Shown here piece after piece: positions 1 through 11,841 of a DNA stretch of 64,000 bases. Origin of the DNA: Globodera rostochiensis (lineage: Eukaryota; Nematoda; Chromadorea; Rhabditida; Heteroderidae). Where the stretch lies: the NCBI GenBank assembly GCA_018350325.1, contig JAEVLN010000043.1:310001-374000 (forward strand). The letters are read 5' to 3'. The first letter of the stretch is position 1; each line of letters opens with the position of its first letter. The notes beneath the pieces were generated by a model. The model did no database searches. It saw only the letters and a list, made by a program, of their open reading frames with translations, and had not been told where the DNA came from. The translations under genes were made by a program, and so were the position numbers.

Positions 1-3000
1 CCCCCCCCCCCCCCTCTTTCAATGCGTCGTCCAACAGCTGCTGCATGCCGACACTGTAAATGAATGAATGCTAAGGCGCAGCAGCAACGGCGGGCGGCGG
101 CGGCGCAGTGCTCATGGGCAATTGGCCGGGAGAGAATGAAAGGGGGGGGGGAGAGGGGATAATGGGGGGGGGGGGGGGGATGAACTCGTCCCATCGGGGC
201 AAAAGGGGAGAATAAAGAGAGCGGGTGGGTGAGGGTAGGGGGCATTGGGAGTGACGCCATCTTTGGGACTCCCCCGGAGAGGAAAGAGAATATTCGAAAA
301 GATGCAACACAACAACGGCACACACTGAATGACCCCCCAGGGGCAGCAGTAGCGCAGATTTTGTGGGTTGAAAGAGCAGCACATAAATGGCGCTGGAGGG
401 GGTGGGGACGATGGTGGATTGGGAAAGGATGACGATGAAGATGATGGCCAAAGATGGCTGTGGGAGGCGGGGGGGAGGTTCAGAAAAGTGCTACACGGGA
501 AAGACGTACAGACAATAAACAGAACGGATGAAAGTGCACTGTCTGTTTTTGATGGATGGGAAGGGAAATTGCGCCGGAGGGCCATCACTCAGTGCACAAA
601 CTTTGCCGGCGGCAACTACAAAGGAAGGGTTGCGCAGTAAATAGCGGTATAATGGCAATTCAAAATATTGCTGGAGGGAAATCAGGAAATCATCCAAAGC
701 CTAACTCACTCTGTACAGTAAATAGGCCGGCTCAATCAATTATTATGATTTATTATGATTAAACTTAAATTTCCCATTTTTGTGACTAACGGTGCCATTC
801 TCTCGATGGCATTCTCTCGGCCTACTTTCAATTCTCAATCACCAACAAACATCCCTTTCGCCTGTTGCTTTGATCCTTTCACACATTCTTCGACGACCTT
901 TACCTCACAATCCCGTCACTCTCGACTGGTCGGGCACAAATATCGCGCGCCCGATAGAAGGCGCGAGAATCTTTGGGGTTAGGACCTTTGCGAACCTGCA
1001 CTTCCTCCCCCCCCCCCACCCCCACCCATCCGTGCCATCTTTGCTGATAACAATCGCGTCACTGGAGGGAAGGGGGGCTTAGGTTCGATTGCGAGAGGAA
1101 AGGCGCGAAAATTTCCCCTCCGGGGACAAGGACGTTGTTGTAGAGAACGACACGGAGATGGGGGGCTTAAAAGAGGGGAATTTGCTGTTGTTGTATGTTT
1201 GATCAGCACAGCAAATGGATGGTTGGGGTTATTTGTGAAAAATGAGAGGGAGGGGGGGGGGGGGGGCATCACTCACTGCCAAAAACCATTTGCAATTTAA
1301 AAAGGTCATCAGTTGGGGCCATTCGCCAGTCCGTCCCGTCCATTCCATTCCATTGCATAAAAAAGAGAGCAAAAATTGGGGACAAAATGTTGTGGGGGTT
1401 GGGGGGGGGGTAATCAATTTGAGCTGTGTGCCCTCACAAAAAGTGTGTTGAGGGGGGAGGGGGGGGGGGGGGGGGTAAAGGACAAAGACTGCGCCAAAAA
1501 ATTGTGTTCAAAAATTTATTTTTTGCATCGCTTTGACAATGCGACAGCAGCAGCAACAACGCTGGCGGCGACGACGACGGCGGCAGAGCCTTCCGGCCTC
1601 AGCGCAGAGAAATTGTTTTTTGCGCGCTCCGTTAAAAATGCCTGGGGGGGGGGGGGTTTTGAGGGCGCGCGACAAAGGCGGCCCCAAAAAGTGACTGCGA
1701 AATGGCGAAAAAAACGGTGGGTGGACGCACAAAGAAAGGCGCCGGAGGGGGGGGGGGGGGGAGGGCTTGGAAGGATTGATGCCCCGCCGTCCCCGCCGCC
1801 GCCGTCCCCGTCGGCGGTCGCTTTTTTGTGCGTGTGAGGAGAGCAGTGGCGGGCGGCCGCCACCGCGTGCAGTCATCGACGGGGGACGGTCCAATTTTTT
1901 TGGGGGGAGCCATTTTAATAATTTCCCCCCCCCCCCCGCAAATTTTGCATTTGTCCGAGACCCGAAAGTGTTTAAAATTTTGAATCTCCATTTTGTGTAA
2001 AGCAGCAGCAAACGCGCTTCTTCTCTGGTCTCAAAAAAGGCGCTTGGCCCGTCTTGAATATTTCAAAAATGACTTCGGCCATACTCTTCACATTCCTCGA
2101 GACATTTCCATTTATAAATTCAAATTTCCGGGTTCAGTCTGTCCCCCCCCCCTCCTCTGTCCTTGTGCCACACACACATTGGCATGAATGGCATCATTCA
2201 TTTCTCCATATTTCTTCTTCTCTCTGTTGGAAAGCTGCCGGCGGCTCCATCATTTTGCAGTCAGTCAGTCAGTTGTTGCTCTTTTAAATTGAATAATACG
2301 GCGCGCGAACAATCCGTCATCTGCACACATTCCCCCCCCCCGGGCGTTTATTATATACGCAGTGTCCAGCAGTCCACAAATTTTCGTTAAATTGAAGAAG
2401 AGACGACAAGACAATGTGTTGGGTGTGTTGGGGTGTGTGTTGTGTACCAGCACCCGCCCAAATTTAGGGGGCCCGGGGCAGAGGAGAGATGATGTCATGA
2501 ATTTTTAAAATTTTGCCCTGGGGGCAAACTGCTGGGTGTCGTGTTTGGTTGGGGTGGGGGGTACGGTATAGGCTGATGGAAAACGGGAAAGGGGGGGGCA
2601 CACATATGGCGGACAACGGACATACCAGGGTTGCTGGCTGATCATGGTTGGGGTTAACCAAATCGAAAGCCTTCCGGCATTTCTGGACAGGAGTCCAAAT
2701 TCGAGACTCTCCGCTTTTAAGTTGTTCTATTAATTTCAATAGGATTGTATAATTTAAACCTTGTTGATATAACCTGCTTCCGATGTTCCGGTAAAATTCC
2801 GGTCCGGTCTTCCGGAAAATTGTCATGGACCGGAAAACTGTGTGCCCCCATTCTTGTCCTCCTCCGCCTCTTCCATATCCCCCCTTTTCATAAATTTGAT
2901 GGTGGTGATGTTGAACGGTTTCAGAAGCGCAAATTTGAAAATGCTCTTTCCATCCCCCCCCCCACTCATTTCCCCTTTCCGGCCCTCGGGGGAAGACAAA

Positions 3001-3436
3001 GGCGATTTGAAATGGAGACGATTCCCCCACCCTCCCCCCACCCGCAATTCTCTGTGAAGATGACCCCATCTTTCCCCCCCCCCCCTCACCCGTCCGTCCG
3101 GCATCATCCGAATGCGGATGGATGGGCACACTTTGACAATAATTTTAGTGCAAAAAAAACAATTTTTCGGAAGAATCATCGGCTGGTGGATTGCCATCCG
3201 TTCCACCGATCCGTCCCCAAACAAATTATTGGCACGCGCAAATTCAAAAATCCCCCCCCCCCAAAAAATAATTGGGTGTTGGGGACCGAATAAATAAATG
3301 GGGCTAAATAAACAACAATAAGACAGCGTCTTTCTTTGTTTTGGCGGGGGGAGGGGGGGTGGCTTGTGAAATTTTGAAATTTAAATTTAAATGGGTCCCA
3401 AACACTATTTACTTATGTATTAAAATTTTGTTTCAG
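1..3436. other. Gene-free G/C-homopolymer-rich stretch
   Basis: No spliced or unspliced coding region could be supported here. Open frames in the stretch are Pro/Gly/Ser-rich by-products of long G or C runs. Runs of about 9-16 identical G or C occur near 1-14, 165-180, 1251-1267, 1460-1476, 1641-1651, 1748-1762, 1924-1938 and 3242-3252. The stretch ends just upstream of an internal exon at 3437, so it may hold an intron or the 5' part of that gene. Confidence 0.5.
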
Positions 3437-4743
3437 TTCTTTGCTTGGCCACACAATTGCCGTCCGTTCAAGCGGCCGCAACGCTCCTTTTTGTCGCCGT
3501 ACGAACGCGCAAGAAGCATTTGTTGGCCGAGAGTGAGCAGGCAATTCGACGTCATCTTGGCATTGATCCGGTCAAGTGAGTAGTGATTGTTGGTGATTTT
3601 GTGAATTGATCGGAATGTGATCGGGACTTAAATATGCATCACATTAATTGATCAATCCGTCGATCGGTACTTTCTGATCAGGCTCACTTCAATCGTTCCC
3701 TCCTTTTGCAGTACGATCGTTCCACTGTTTGGTCCGATTTCAACCGCTTTGGACGGCGGTTCAGCTGCCAATGGTGCGGAGGCTCAGCGACAGTATGCAC
3801 AAAATGTAGATGAACATCGGCAGTTAGGAGTCATGTGAGTATTTTTTATTTATAATTTTAACCGCTTTTTTGTTTAAAGCATTCCTTTAAATGTACGTAC
3901 ATAAATTCTTTAAAACAGTCAGCCGCCCAGCTCGAAACGGATGTCGTTGGGGGAGGACAGACGCAGGCCATCTTCAACCAAATCATTCCACCAGCCCAGC
4001 ATTCCGTCACTTTGGGAAAAAGTGACGGAAACAGTCAACGACGACAACACCAAAATAACGACTACGACGATGACAAATTCTGGAGCAGAAGAGCAACACG
4101 GTCGGTTTCTATTCTCGAGATTCTGGTGGGAGGGAATTTTGAACGTTCTGAATTTTTGAACAACGCGAGACTGAGCAGCTGTTCAGATGCACTTCCACCG
4201 ACTGTGACTGCAACTACGGCTCCGTCGCCCGTTCTCCAGCAGCAGCAGCAGCTGACGACGATGGAGGACGAGACGAGCCGTTCGTCCAGCTCCTCCAACT
4301 CCACCGAGAGTGGTGCAGCCTTCTCGGGCGCCTCCTCCTTGTCATTGTTGTCCTCCGCCGGTGGTGACGCGAAACAGCAGCAGCACAGTCGCCGGACCAC
4401 AACCACGCTGATGATGATGATGGTCAACGACTCCGGCTTCCACTCACACTCCGCCGACACTTCCCACTGTGATGAACAGCTTCAGCAACAGCCGTTGTCG
4501 TTGTTGTCCACCGCAGCGACGGCAACGACAAAGTGTCCGCCTTCAACGGCGGTTGCTGGTGGGCCAACATCCTCTTCATCATCAACATCTTCGTCGTCAT
4601 CATCGTCGTCCTCATCTTCTGTGTGTGCCAATGCCGCCGTTGTTGACGAAGTGTTGGTGCCCACTTCCTCTTGCGTTGACATACTGCTTGGACGCCGGTC
4701 CGGCCTGGAGTTGGAACGGAAGGACTTCGGCCCGCTGTGGTGA
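3437..4743 (+). CDS. 3' part of unrecognised Ser/Gln-rich protein (5' end not found)
   Basis: Four exons join in phase: 3437-3575, 3712-3834, 3919-4100 and 4187-4743, with TGA at 4741. Donors at 3576, 3835 and 4101 are GT and all acceptors end in AG. The first exon begins inside a codon, so the start lies upstream and was not located. The protein begins with a hydrophobic helix followed by a basic stretch (VRTRKKH) and a segment ending IRRHLGIDPVN. It continues into a hydrophilic region and ends in low-complexity Gln, Thr and Ser runs around 4230-4640 before the C-terminus KDFGPLW. The last intron (4101-4186) is supported only by phase: without it, frame changes at about 4100-4160. I do not recognise the family. 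The Ser/Gln-rich tail suggests a regulatory or scaffold protein, but this is weak inference. Confidence 0.6.
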
Positions 4744-7700
4744 TCCGCCGAGCTGATTGATTGATTCTCTCTGCTGATGGATGGATCAGTCGTTTGTCTT
4801 CGTCCTCTCACATTTAACGCATTTCGTAACCTTTTTGTATTATTATCGAATTTTTGCTTCTTTTTAATTCACTCTGTCCGGAAATGTTCCATCTCGACTT
4901 TGCGCGGAAGGGTTCCAATTCGTTCTTTACGTAAATATTCACTAATCACGACGACCCCATCCCCACTAATCTCTATCGCTCTTTTTTACTGTTGCGGAGG
5001 AACTTATGCCGTTTTTTAATCAAATTTTTCTCTAAAATACGAGCACAATTATGCCAAAAATCCATTGATCAGTGGAATTATCCATTGATCAGTCATTTCT
5101 GAAACAAAACTGCACGAGTTTCACGCAATTTTCTTTAACCCCGCGTCCGCAGCACAACACAACGAGATGGCGAGTTCCGCGCGCGCGATTCTCTCAAACA
5201 TTTGTCGGAACGATGGATTGTGATTAGTCAACAACAACAACAAATTATTTTGTTCGTATTTATATTTTATTTTTATTTACTATATCGCTTTCTTAAGCCG
5301 CTTCTTCTTTTTTCGTTTGTTGTACTTTTTTTGTTTGTTGTTCATCCACCAAATTTTGTCTTCCTTTTTCTTAACGAAAACAAACTTTTCAACTCCAAAT
5401 CAATCAATTCAATCAATCGATCAATTCAATCAATAAATCAATTCAATCAATAAATCAATCTCTAGTTGTTTACGCTTCAATTTGCTCTTTTCATACAATC
5501 AAACCGCAGTTTCTTTCGGCGCCTTTCACTTTTTTGATAATTGTGACACTTTTTTTTGTTTGTTTGGTCAAAATCAATTCAATTTTTTTTTTGTACTTTT
5601 TGTTCTTTTCTCTTATTTTGTGTTTGTTGCGTACACAAAAATATAAAATCGGCGCGGCACCAATTCATTTGAACGAACACCAAAACGGACGCGACACGAC
5701 GACGTAATCTCTGAACATTTTTTTTTGAATCGTTTGTTTATTTAACATAAATTTTTGTCGAAATTTTGATTTTTCTCATTTAAATTTACACCACACCTCA
5801 CAATTTAACCAGCCTCTGCGAACACTTTTGTGTGTTCGAATGGTCTCAGCGCTGTACAAACAAAAAATGTTTTGGCACATTTTTCATCAAATTTTGACTC
5901 TTTTTTTGCTCCATTTTGTTGCCTTTTGAACGTTTAATTCAGCAACAACAACAAACAGTGCAAACAAACACATTTTGTCTGTGCTTATAATTGGATTTAC
6001 TTAACTTTTTTGTTCTTTTAATTGCAGAATTTGTAAAATGTAATTTTTAAAAAAATATATTTTTTGAAACGAATTTGGCATTTTGTTTTGTTTTTAAAAT
6101 TAGGAAATTAAAATTAGGTAGTCAAAATTCTGCACAATTTTCATCCGTCCGACCATTCCATTCGTCCGGTACATTTCTGTACACAGAACGCGTCAAAACA
6201 ACACAACGTAAAGCATCCCCCCCCCCATTTTTACCTTTACTTTTTCATTGCCTTTTTGTGTGGCACACATTCACTTTTCTGTATATGTATTTATTTTTTT
6301 ATTTAAAATAAAAAAGAATCAAATTCATTGGAAAGAAAGAGACACAAAAAATGAATGAATGGAATTTGACAATGCGGCTATCAAAACCCGGGAATGAATA
6401 AAAGCCATTTTGTTGACAAAGCTCAAAAAATTATGCCAACAAAACTATGAAAAGCCCGGGTTTTGGCACTTTTGCCTTGTTTTTAAAAAACTTAATTTCT
6501 TTGCTGAGGTTATCACTCCATAAACATTTATCTGAAGCTGAGTTGGGTCAAATGTCAAAAAATTACATGTCAAAATTCTTTTTACGCGCCAGTTGGCGCT
6601 GGGATGGCAAAGTGCCAGAAAGTGTTGAAAGGATAACAACAAAAAGTGCCAACATCGCGACATAAAGGCTTATGCCGCCGCCTTCCAGCCTTAACCCTTG
6701 AAGGTAATTTAAATTGTTGCGATGATTTCCATTAACAACAATTTTAATTTGTTTCAATTTGTGACATTTTAATTTAATTTTTTAACATTTTTCCTAAAAT
6801 AAAATCGGCTCACAAAATGCAAACGGAATTGATTTGGACTGCCGATCAGCAGTGATGCTGTTACGGCGCGCTTGGGTCCTATTCTGGCCAAATTTTCACC
6901 TCCACCATAAACCATAAATTAGCAATAATACTAAAGGTAATTAGTACAACAAATAGGTAATTTGTTTATGTGGCGGCTATGCCTAAATAAAAGTGCCAAT
7001 CTCAACAAATTCAAATTGCGTGGTTGGCGCCGGTGTGCACAAAGTTAATAATAATACGCTCGGCGGCTTACCTCCTTTTCGCTCGTGCCTAAGCAAATTA
7101 TTATGTTTTATTTTTGTGTTAATATAAAATTTAATGTCCCAAAATCGAAAGAATCTTAGAAATTTAATAGTGTTTTTTTTTGCTTCGTTTCAAATTTTAC
7201 CCCCAAACATTTTTATAAAATTGTTTTTTTATTGCTAGAGCATTTAAGGCCTTCTTGGAAAGTTTTTAAATTCAATTTCTCAAAAAATCAAACCGACTTT
7301 CTTTGTCAACACCGGTGCAACTGTAAGAAGAGGCCCAGATTTTAACGAAATTTATAAATTTTAATTTTAAGCCCGGATTTCCGGCTGTTTGTCATTGAAA
7401 AGTCCGCGCAATAAACACGGCGATGCGATGAATCCCCCCCCCCCCCCCCCCAACCAAATCCAATCAAAAAGGCAACACATTGCGCACCGGCAGGCAGCCA
7501 TACAAAATGCCAATGTCTCCTCGTGCCAATCTTTGTGCCATTTTATGACCATTATTAATAAATTGGTTTGGTGGTGGCCTACGCACTTTTGTCGTCATCA
7601 TTTGTTTGTGTGTCCGTTTGTGCCATCGTTCTTCAAATATTTTCGGCGCGCGCGCGCTCGCGCATTGTTTTCATGCCGTCGTTCATCCTGGAATTGGCAA

Positions 7701-8338
7701 AAACTCTGCCAGAACAACAATGATTTATTGTTGTTGTTAGCATTTGTTTTGGTTTTATTTTATTTTTTTTATAAAAACCCAAAGTTTCGTTTCTTTGCCC
7801 GCCCCCTCAAATGCCCACGCAGCGAGTGCCATCGTTTCGTCACGCACATTATTTTTTGTGTCGGCCCCGGCTTTTAGCGCATTTAAACTCGTTAGCCAAA
7901 GCAAATAAACGGCGGCACAGACAATGCGCGGAAAGGGCAAAAAAGGAGGCCATCCATCCCATAAAATATAAAACTCATTAAGCCCACCAAACCTCAACGG
8001 CACAAATGTATATAAAAAGGAGGAGAGAATGGCATTTATTTTTAGCAAATAAACCAAAAAGAGCACCAAAAAATGACTGCCATTTTTAACTTGCCGTCCA
8101 ATCTCAACAAATTCAGCCACCTCACCTTTTTTTGAAATGAGTCAATTTTCTGAACAAAAATGGAAAACATTTTCCCGGCGGCACCGGCACGGCCTCTTTT
8201 ACTTTATTGACGCCTGAGGCAGTTGCGGTGCCTGCTCTAAAAATGGTCAAAGTTTGGACATAAAAGTAAGAAAATAAACAATTTAAAGTTTTAATCAATT
8301 TGGCTACTTATAATTGTAAATGAATTCTTACTAATTAG
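4744..8338. other. AT-rich intergenic region, no gene seen
   Basis: The stretch follows the stop codon of the upstream gene. It holds poly-T/poly-A rich DNA, an AATC-type simple repeat at about 5399-5461 and a short CCCGGG-containing inverted repeat near 6380-6465. Open frames such as 7389-7877 are low in complexity and lack splice-linked neighbours, so I do not call them genes. Confidence 0.5.
5399..5461. repeat. AATC/TCAATAAA simple tandem repeat
   Basis: Short imperfect tandem repeats of CAATCAATT and CAATAAAT type run through this interval. Confidence 0.8.
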
Positions 8339-8840
8339 TAGGGTTGGGATTTATATGCACATAAAATCTTGAAATATGCGCATAAAATATGCACCAAAAA
8401 TTGCAAAATATGCACCAAAAATGAAAAAATATGCACATAAATTTTTCCAAATTCAATATAAAATTTCCCCAAAGTTCTTCAAATTCATTTATCAATGGTT
8501 AAAGTTGCTGATGAGATACATTTCCAAATTTTCAAGTGTTTTGGCGACTTTTTTGAACTTTTGTGATGATTTTGCGCTTTTTTCAAAAAATTTCTTAAGA
8601 AAATGAAATAAATCAAATTTTTCTTGCCAAGATCACTAATTTTTTGCAAAATGCCAAAATATGCACATAAAATTAAAAAAATATGCACATAAATAGCGAA
8701 ATATGCAAAAATATGCAAAATATGCACATGGAAATGCGTTCTAGAAGCTTCAAACCAAGCCAAAAACACGTTTTTCGTGCGTTTCAGACTGTTACCAGTT
8801 CAGGAAAAAAATATGCATGTGCATATAAATCCCAACCCTA
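8339..8840. mobile_element. hAT-like MITE, 502 bp, exact 8-bp target duplication
   Basis: The ends are a perfect 24-bp inverted repeat beginning TAGGGTTGGGATTTATATG. They are flanked by identical copies of CTAATTAG at 8331-8338 and 8841-8848. An 8-bp duplication with a (C/T)AGGG end is typical of the hAT superfamily. The interior is built from repeats of the word ATATGCAC(C/A)(T/A)AAA in both orientations and encodes no recognisable transposase, so the element is non-autonomous. Confidence 0.88.
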
Positions 8841-8848
8841 CTAATTAG

Positions 8849-9591
8849 TGAAATAATTTTGGAAAATTTTTCCAATTAACCGACAATATTTATAGACTTT
8901 TTCATTTTTCGCTTAATTTTCCTTAATAAAGTTTGTTGAAAATATATATTTATAATAATGTAAGCAAAAAATGAATAAATTGTACGGAAAAGATTGTTTC
9001 GGCTACTCTGCTGGTTGGACGGCTAAAGAACGCCCAAGGGGCCAGCGGCGTAAGCCTTCTTTTTCCAACGTCATTTTACGCATTTCCTTTTTTTTTTGTT
9101 ATAAATTTTAAAACAATTCGTTGATGTGCCTTCTAAATATTGCACGCCATTTTGAACTAATTTCTGTCGTCTAAAAAAGATGCTATAATAACTGCAAAAA
9201 TGCTTTTATGTGGGTATTTTGGGTGTGCAAATTTGTCCATTTCCTTGGCAATTTGCTCTTTTTGTAGCCAATTTAAAATGCCAATTATTACGCGCAAATG
9301 AGCACATGTATTCGATTATTGTGTTGGTAGCGCCTATAAAGACAACGATGGCACCGCACTAATTGAAGCCATTCGTAAATTTTGTTTGCCAAATGCCACC
9401 AAATGCATTGCGCTTGGTCCGGTCCTCAAATTGATCCGATCAGAAAACCCCTGAACAATCGAACAGCAAATTTCGGAAAAAATGATTTTTTAAATTATTA
9501 ATTTAACTATTTTGGTCGCAGCAAGCAGTATTTAATCACAAAAATGTTATTTTAAAATTTACAGAAAGAAAAGAATAAAATATTTTTTGTG
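8849..9591. other. AT-rich intergenic region upstream of secreted-protein gene
   Basis: No coding exon is supported. This should contain the promoter and possibly a trans-splice site of the gene beginning at 9592; no specific site could be assigned with confidence. Confidence 0.4.
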
Positions 9592-10991
9592 ATGTTGAAC
9601 TGCTCATCCTACTTTCTGGCAATGTTCATCTCCAGCATTGCCATGTTGAGTAGGAGAGAAGGCGTTGAAGGCATCTTCTACAGAAACATTCCATTCCAAT
9701 ACAAAACGGCGGCGAATGTCGAACGGCCAAAATCCATTGCCGACATTGGCGGCGGCACCAACAACGACGATCAAATTGCGACAAAAGGAGAGGGCGGCAA
9801 TGGCATTCGCGCACTGTTAAACGAAATTGAAGGTGGACATTGGGGAAGTGCTTCTTTCATTAGACATAACCCCGGACCTATGAACGTGATCAGATCCTGG
9901 CAAACAAATTGAAACAATTTCAAACAAGTTTTTATCCATTTAAGCTGAAGACTCTCGACAACTCCTCGCTGACGGCGATGGTTCCGCCGGCCGTTCCCGG
10001 ACGTCGTTTCCGCGTCGCACGGCTCGCCTAATTCCTCTTTTGCCCTCCGGCGGGTCGATTAACACAAACACTGATCAGCAGCAGCCTTTGGAAAGTGAAA
10101 TGGAGCAGCTGCAGCCGAAATTCGTCCAGCAAGGACAAAAAAGCAGCAGCCCTTCCTCCTCTTCAGCGTCATCTTTGCAGTCACTGATCGCACTGAGGCC
10201 CGATTATGCATTCAAGTGAGAAGCGCAATTTAAAAAAGAACTTTTCGTTTGATCAGAGCGATTGGACGGGTATAACGCCTAAGGGCGGGGCCATAAAGGG
10301 CCTAATTGAGACAGACGGCCGATGAGATGCCTTGTTATTGTAACAGTGGCAGGGATCCCCGCATATTATTTCATTAATTCATTTCTTGCATTTTCTCATA
10401 TGCCCGGGGAAAGTCCATTCATTCTCACACAATGCTCTCTAACATGTCCAATCGTTTCCGATCGCTTATCTTGCAGTCGCCGATCTCAGTCACATCCATT
10501 AGTGACTTTCCCACGTACGGATTACCCCCCGGGGCATTCCAAGTACTTAAAGGGCATTCGCAGTTCCCGCCACCCCACACTCGCGGCCATTTTCATCCCA
10601 CGGGCCAAGCCGATTACTTTATCTCTCACTTTTGCAACAATCCTAAAAGTGATCTGGTTATAGACAAAAACTGGATGAAACAGGAACTGATTGATCAATT
10701 AGCGATCATCAGAAACAAAAAATGATCCGATCAGTAAAGGATTATTTTAAGAATTACGCTGATCCAAATGCGCTTTCATTGAAATAGCATTAGCCTTTGA
10801 ATGAAAGATGCCATTCTAAGAGGGTGTAAAAGTGTCGCCGAATTCTGTTAATTATTATCCCCTCTTTCAGAAATGTGGCCGATTTTCTACGCAATTTTTT
10901 CGATTCGCGCATCGAACGGAGTCGAAAAAACGTTGCGGGCGATGGACGGACAGCGGCCGATTGGCGGGCGGCACGTTCGATGCAAGTTTAA
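9592..10991 (+). CDS. Secreted protein of unknown function, 210 aa
   Basis: Three exons join in phase: 9592-9832, 9945-10215 and 10871-10991 (TAA at 10989), giving 633 bp including the stop. The ATG at 9592 opens a hydrophobic N-terminus (MLNCSSYFLAMFISSIAML) that looks like a signal peptide. The mature part is polar, with a central dibasic stretch (RSRTSFPRRTARL), Gln and Ser runs, and an amphipathic charged C-terminus reading FKNVADFLRNFFDSRIERSR. There are no further cysteines that would suggest a disulfide fold. The 655-bp second intron contains another open frame ending at 10725 that does not keep phase and is left out. No family was recognised. In a parasite such a protein could be a secreted effector or a hormone precursor, but nothing in the sequence decides this. 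Confidence 0.65.
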
Positions 10992-11367
10992 GCAAATCAA
11001 ATGACTGCGAATGCGCGATGGGTGACAGAAAAACGAAATTACCAACCAACCCAGACAGCCAATCTTCCTCTTTTTTGAAATATATAACAAATTGATCAAC
11101 AACAACCGCAACTACACATTATGAATGAGCTTAACAATGATTCACCGTTATTCAATTTTTTTTGAAAATGAATGCTAAACAACGCTAAATAATAACACGT
11201 GCAATTAATTAGGCTTCCTATTCGAAAAGAATTCAATCTGCTGTTAGTAACATAACCATTCATTAATGTAGAGAGATTTTCTTCATTATACTTAATTATA
11301 TTATTTTTAATATTTGGCCGACTGCGCAGTCTGAGACAATTTTAGCAATTAATAATATTCGTAAAAA

Positions 11368-11604
11368 TATCGGGACGGACATAACCTTTGTCTTGCGTTG
11401 GCTTTAACGGAACACGAAACGAAACAAGATTAAACACATCCGATTTGCCGGATCAGGATCGGATTTGGGAAAGACCATCGACAAAAATACCAAGATTCCG
11501 GATCAGGACTCCCGTATACCAAGATTCCGGATCAGGACTCCCGTCCTGTCCGTAACTATTGTCTTGCATTAGCTTTAACGTAACGCGAAACGAAGCAAAC
11601 ATTC
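11368..11604. repeat. Duplicated blocks flanking a 29-bp tandem repeat
   Basis: A block with GGACGGACATAACC...GTCTTGCGTTGGCTTTAACG at about 11368-11430 recurs diverged at about 11545-11604. Between them a unit containing ACCAAGATTCCGGATCAGGA is repeated in tandem. Confidence 0.6.
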
Positions 11605-11841
11605 TGATTAGAACACCATCAACATTTATTAGCAACTATAAACACAACCATTTTTTATTTCAACCAATTTTACGTAAGTTCTAAGGTAAAGTTTGCGGCT
11701 ACCACCACGACACAAAAATATCCAAAGCTCACACAATCAATGCCGCGTTCAAAATAATATCACAATAGAAGCAAAAGTTAGGGACAGACAATTTAAGGAG
11801 ATTATCCCTCCTTCAACAAATGTTTTTTTTTGTTCAAAATT

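Noticed and set aside
1376..2011. Overlapping Gly/Pro/Arg-rich frames on both strands
   Set aside because: By-products of G/C homopolymers and CGG/GCC repeats; no codon-use or splice support.
10432..10725. Open frame inside intron 2 of the secreted-protein gene
   Set aside because: Has a good AG at its start, but its phase does not fit exon 2; exon 3 at 10871 does. Could be an alternative exon, not shown.
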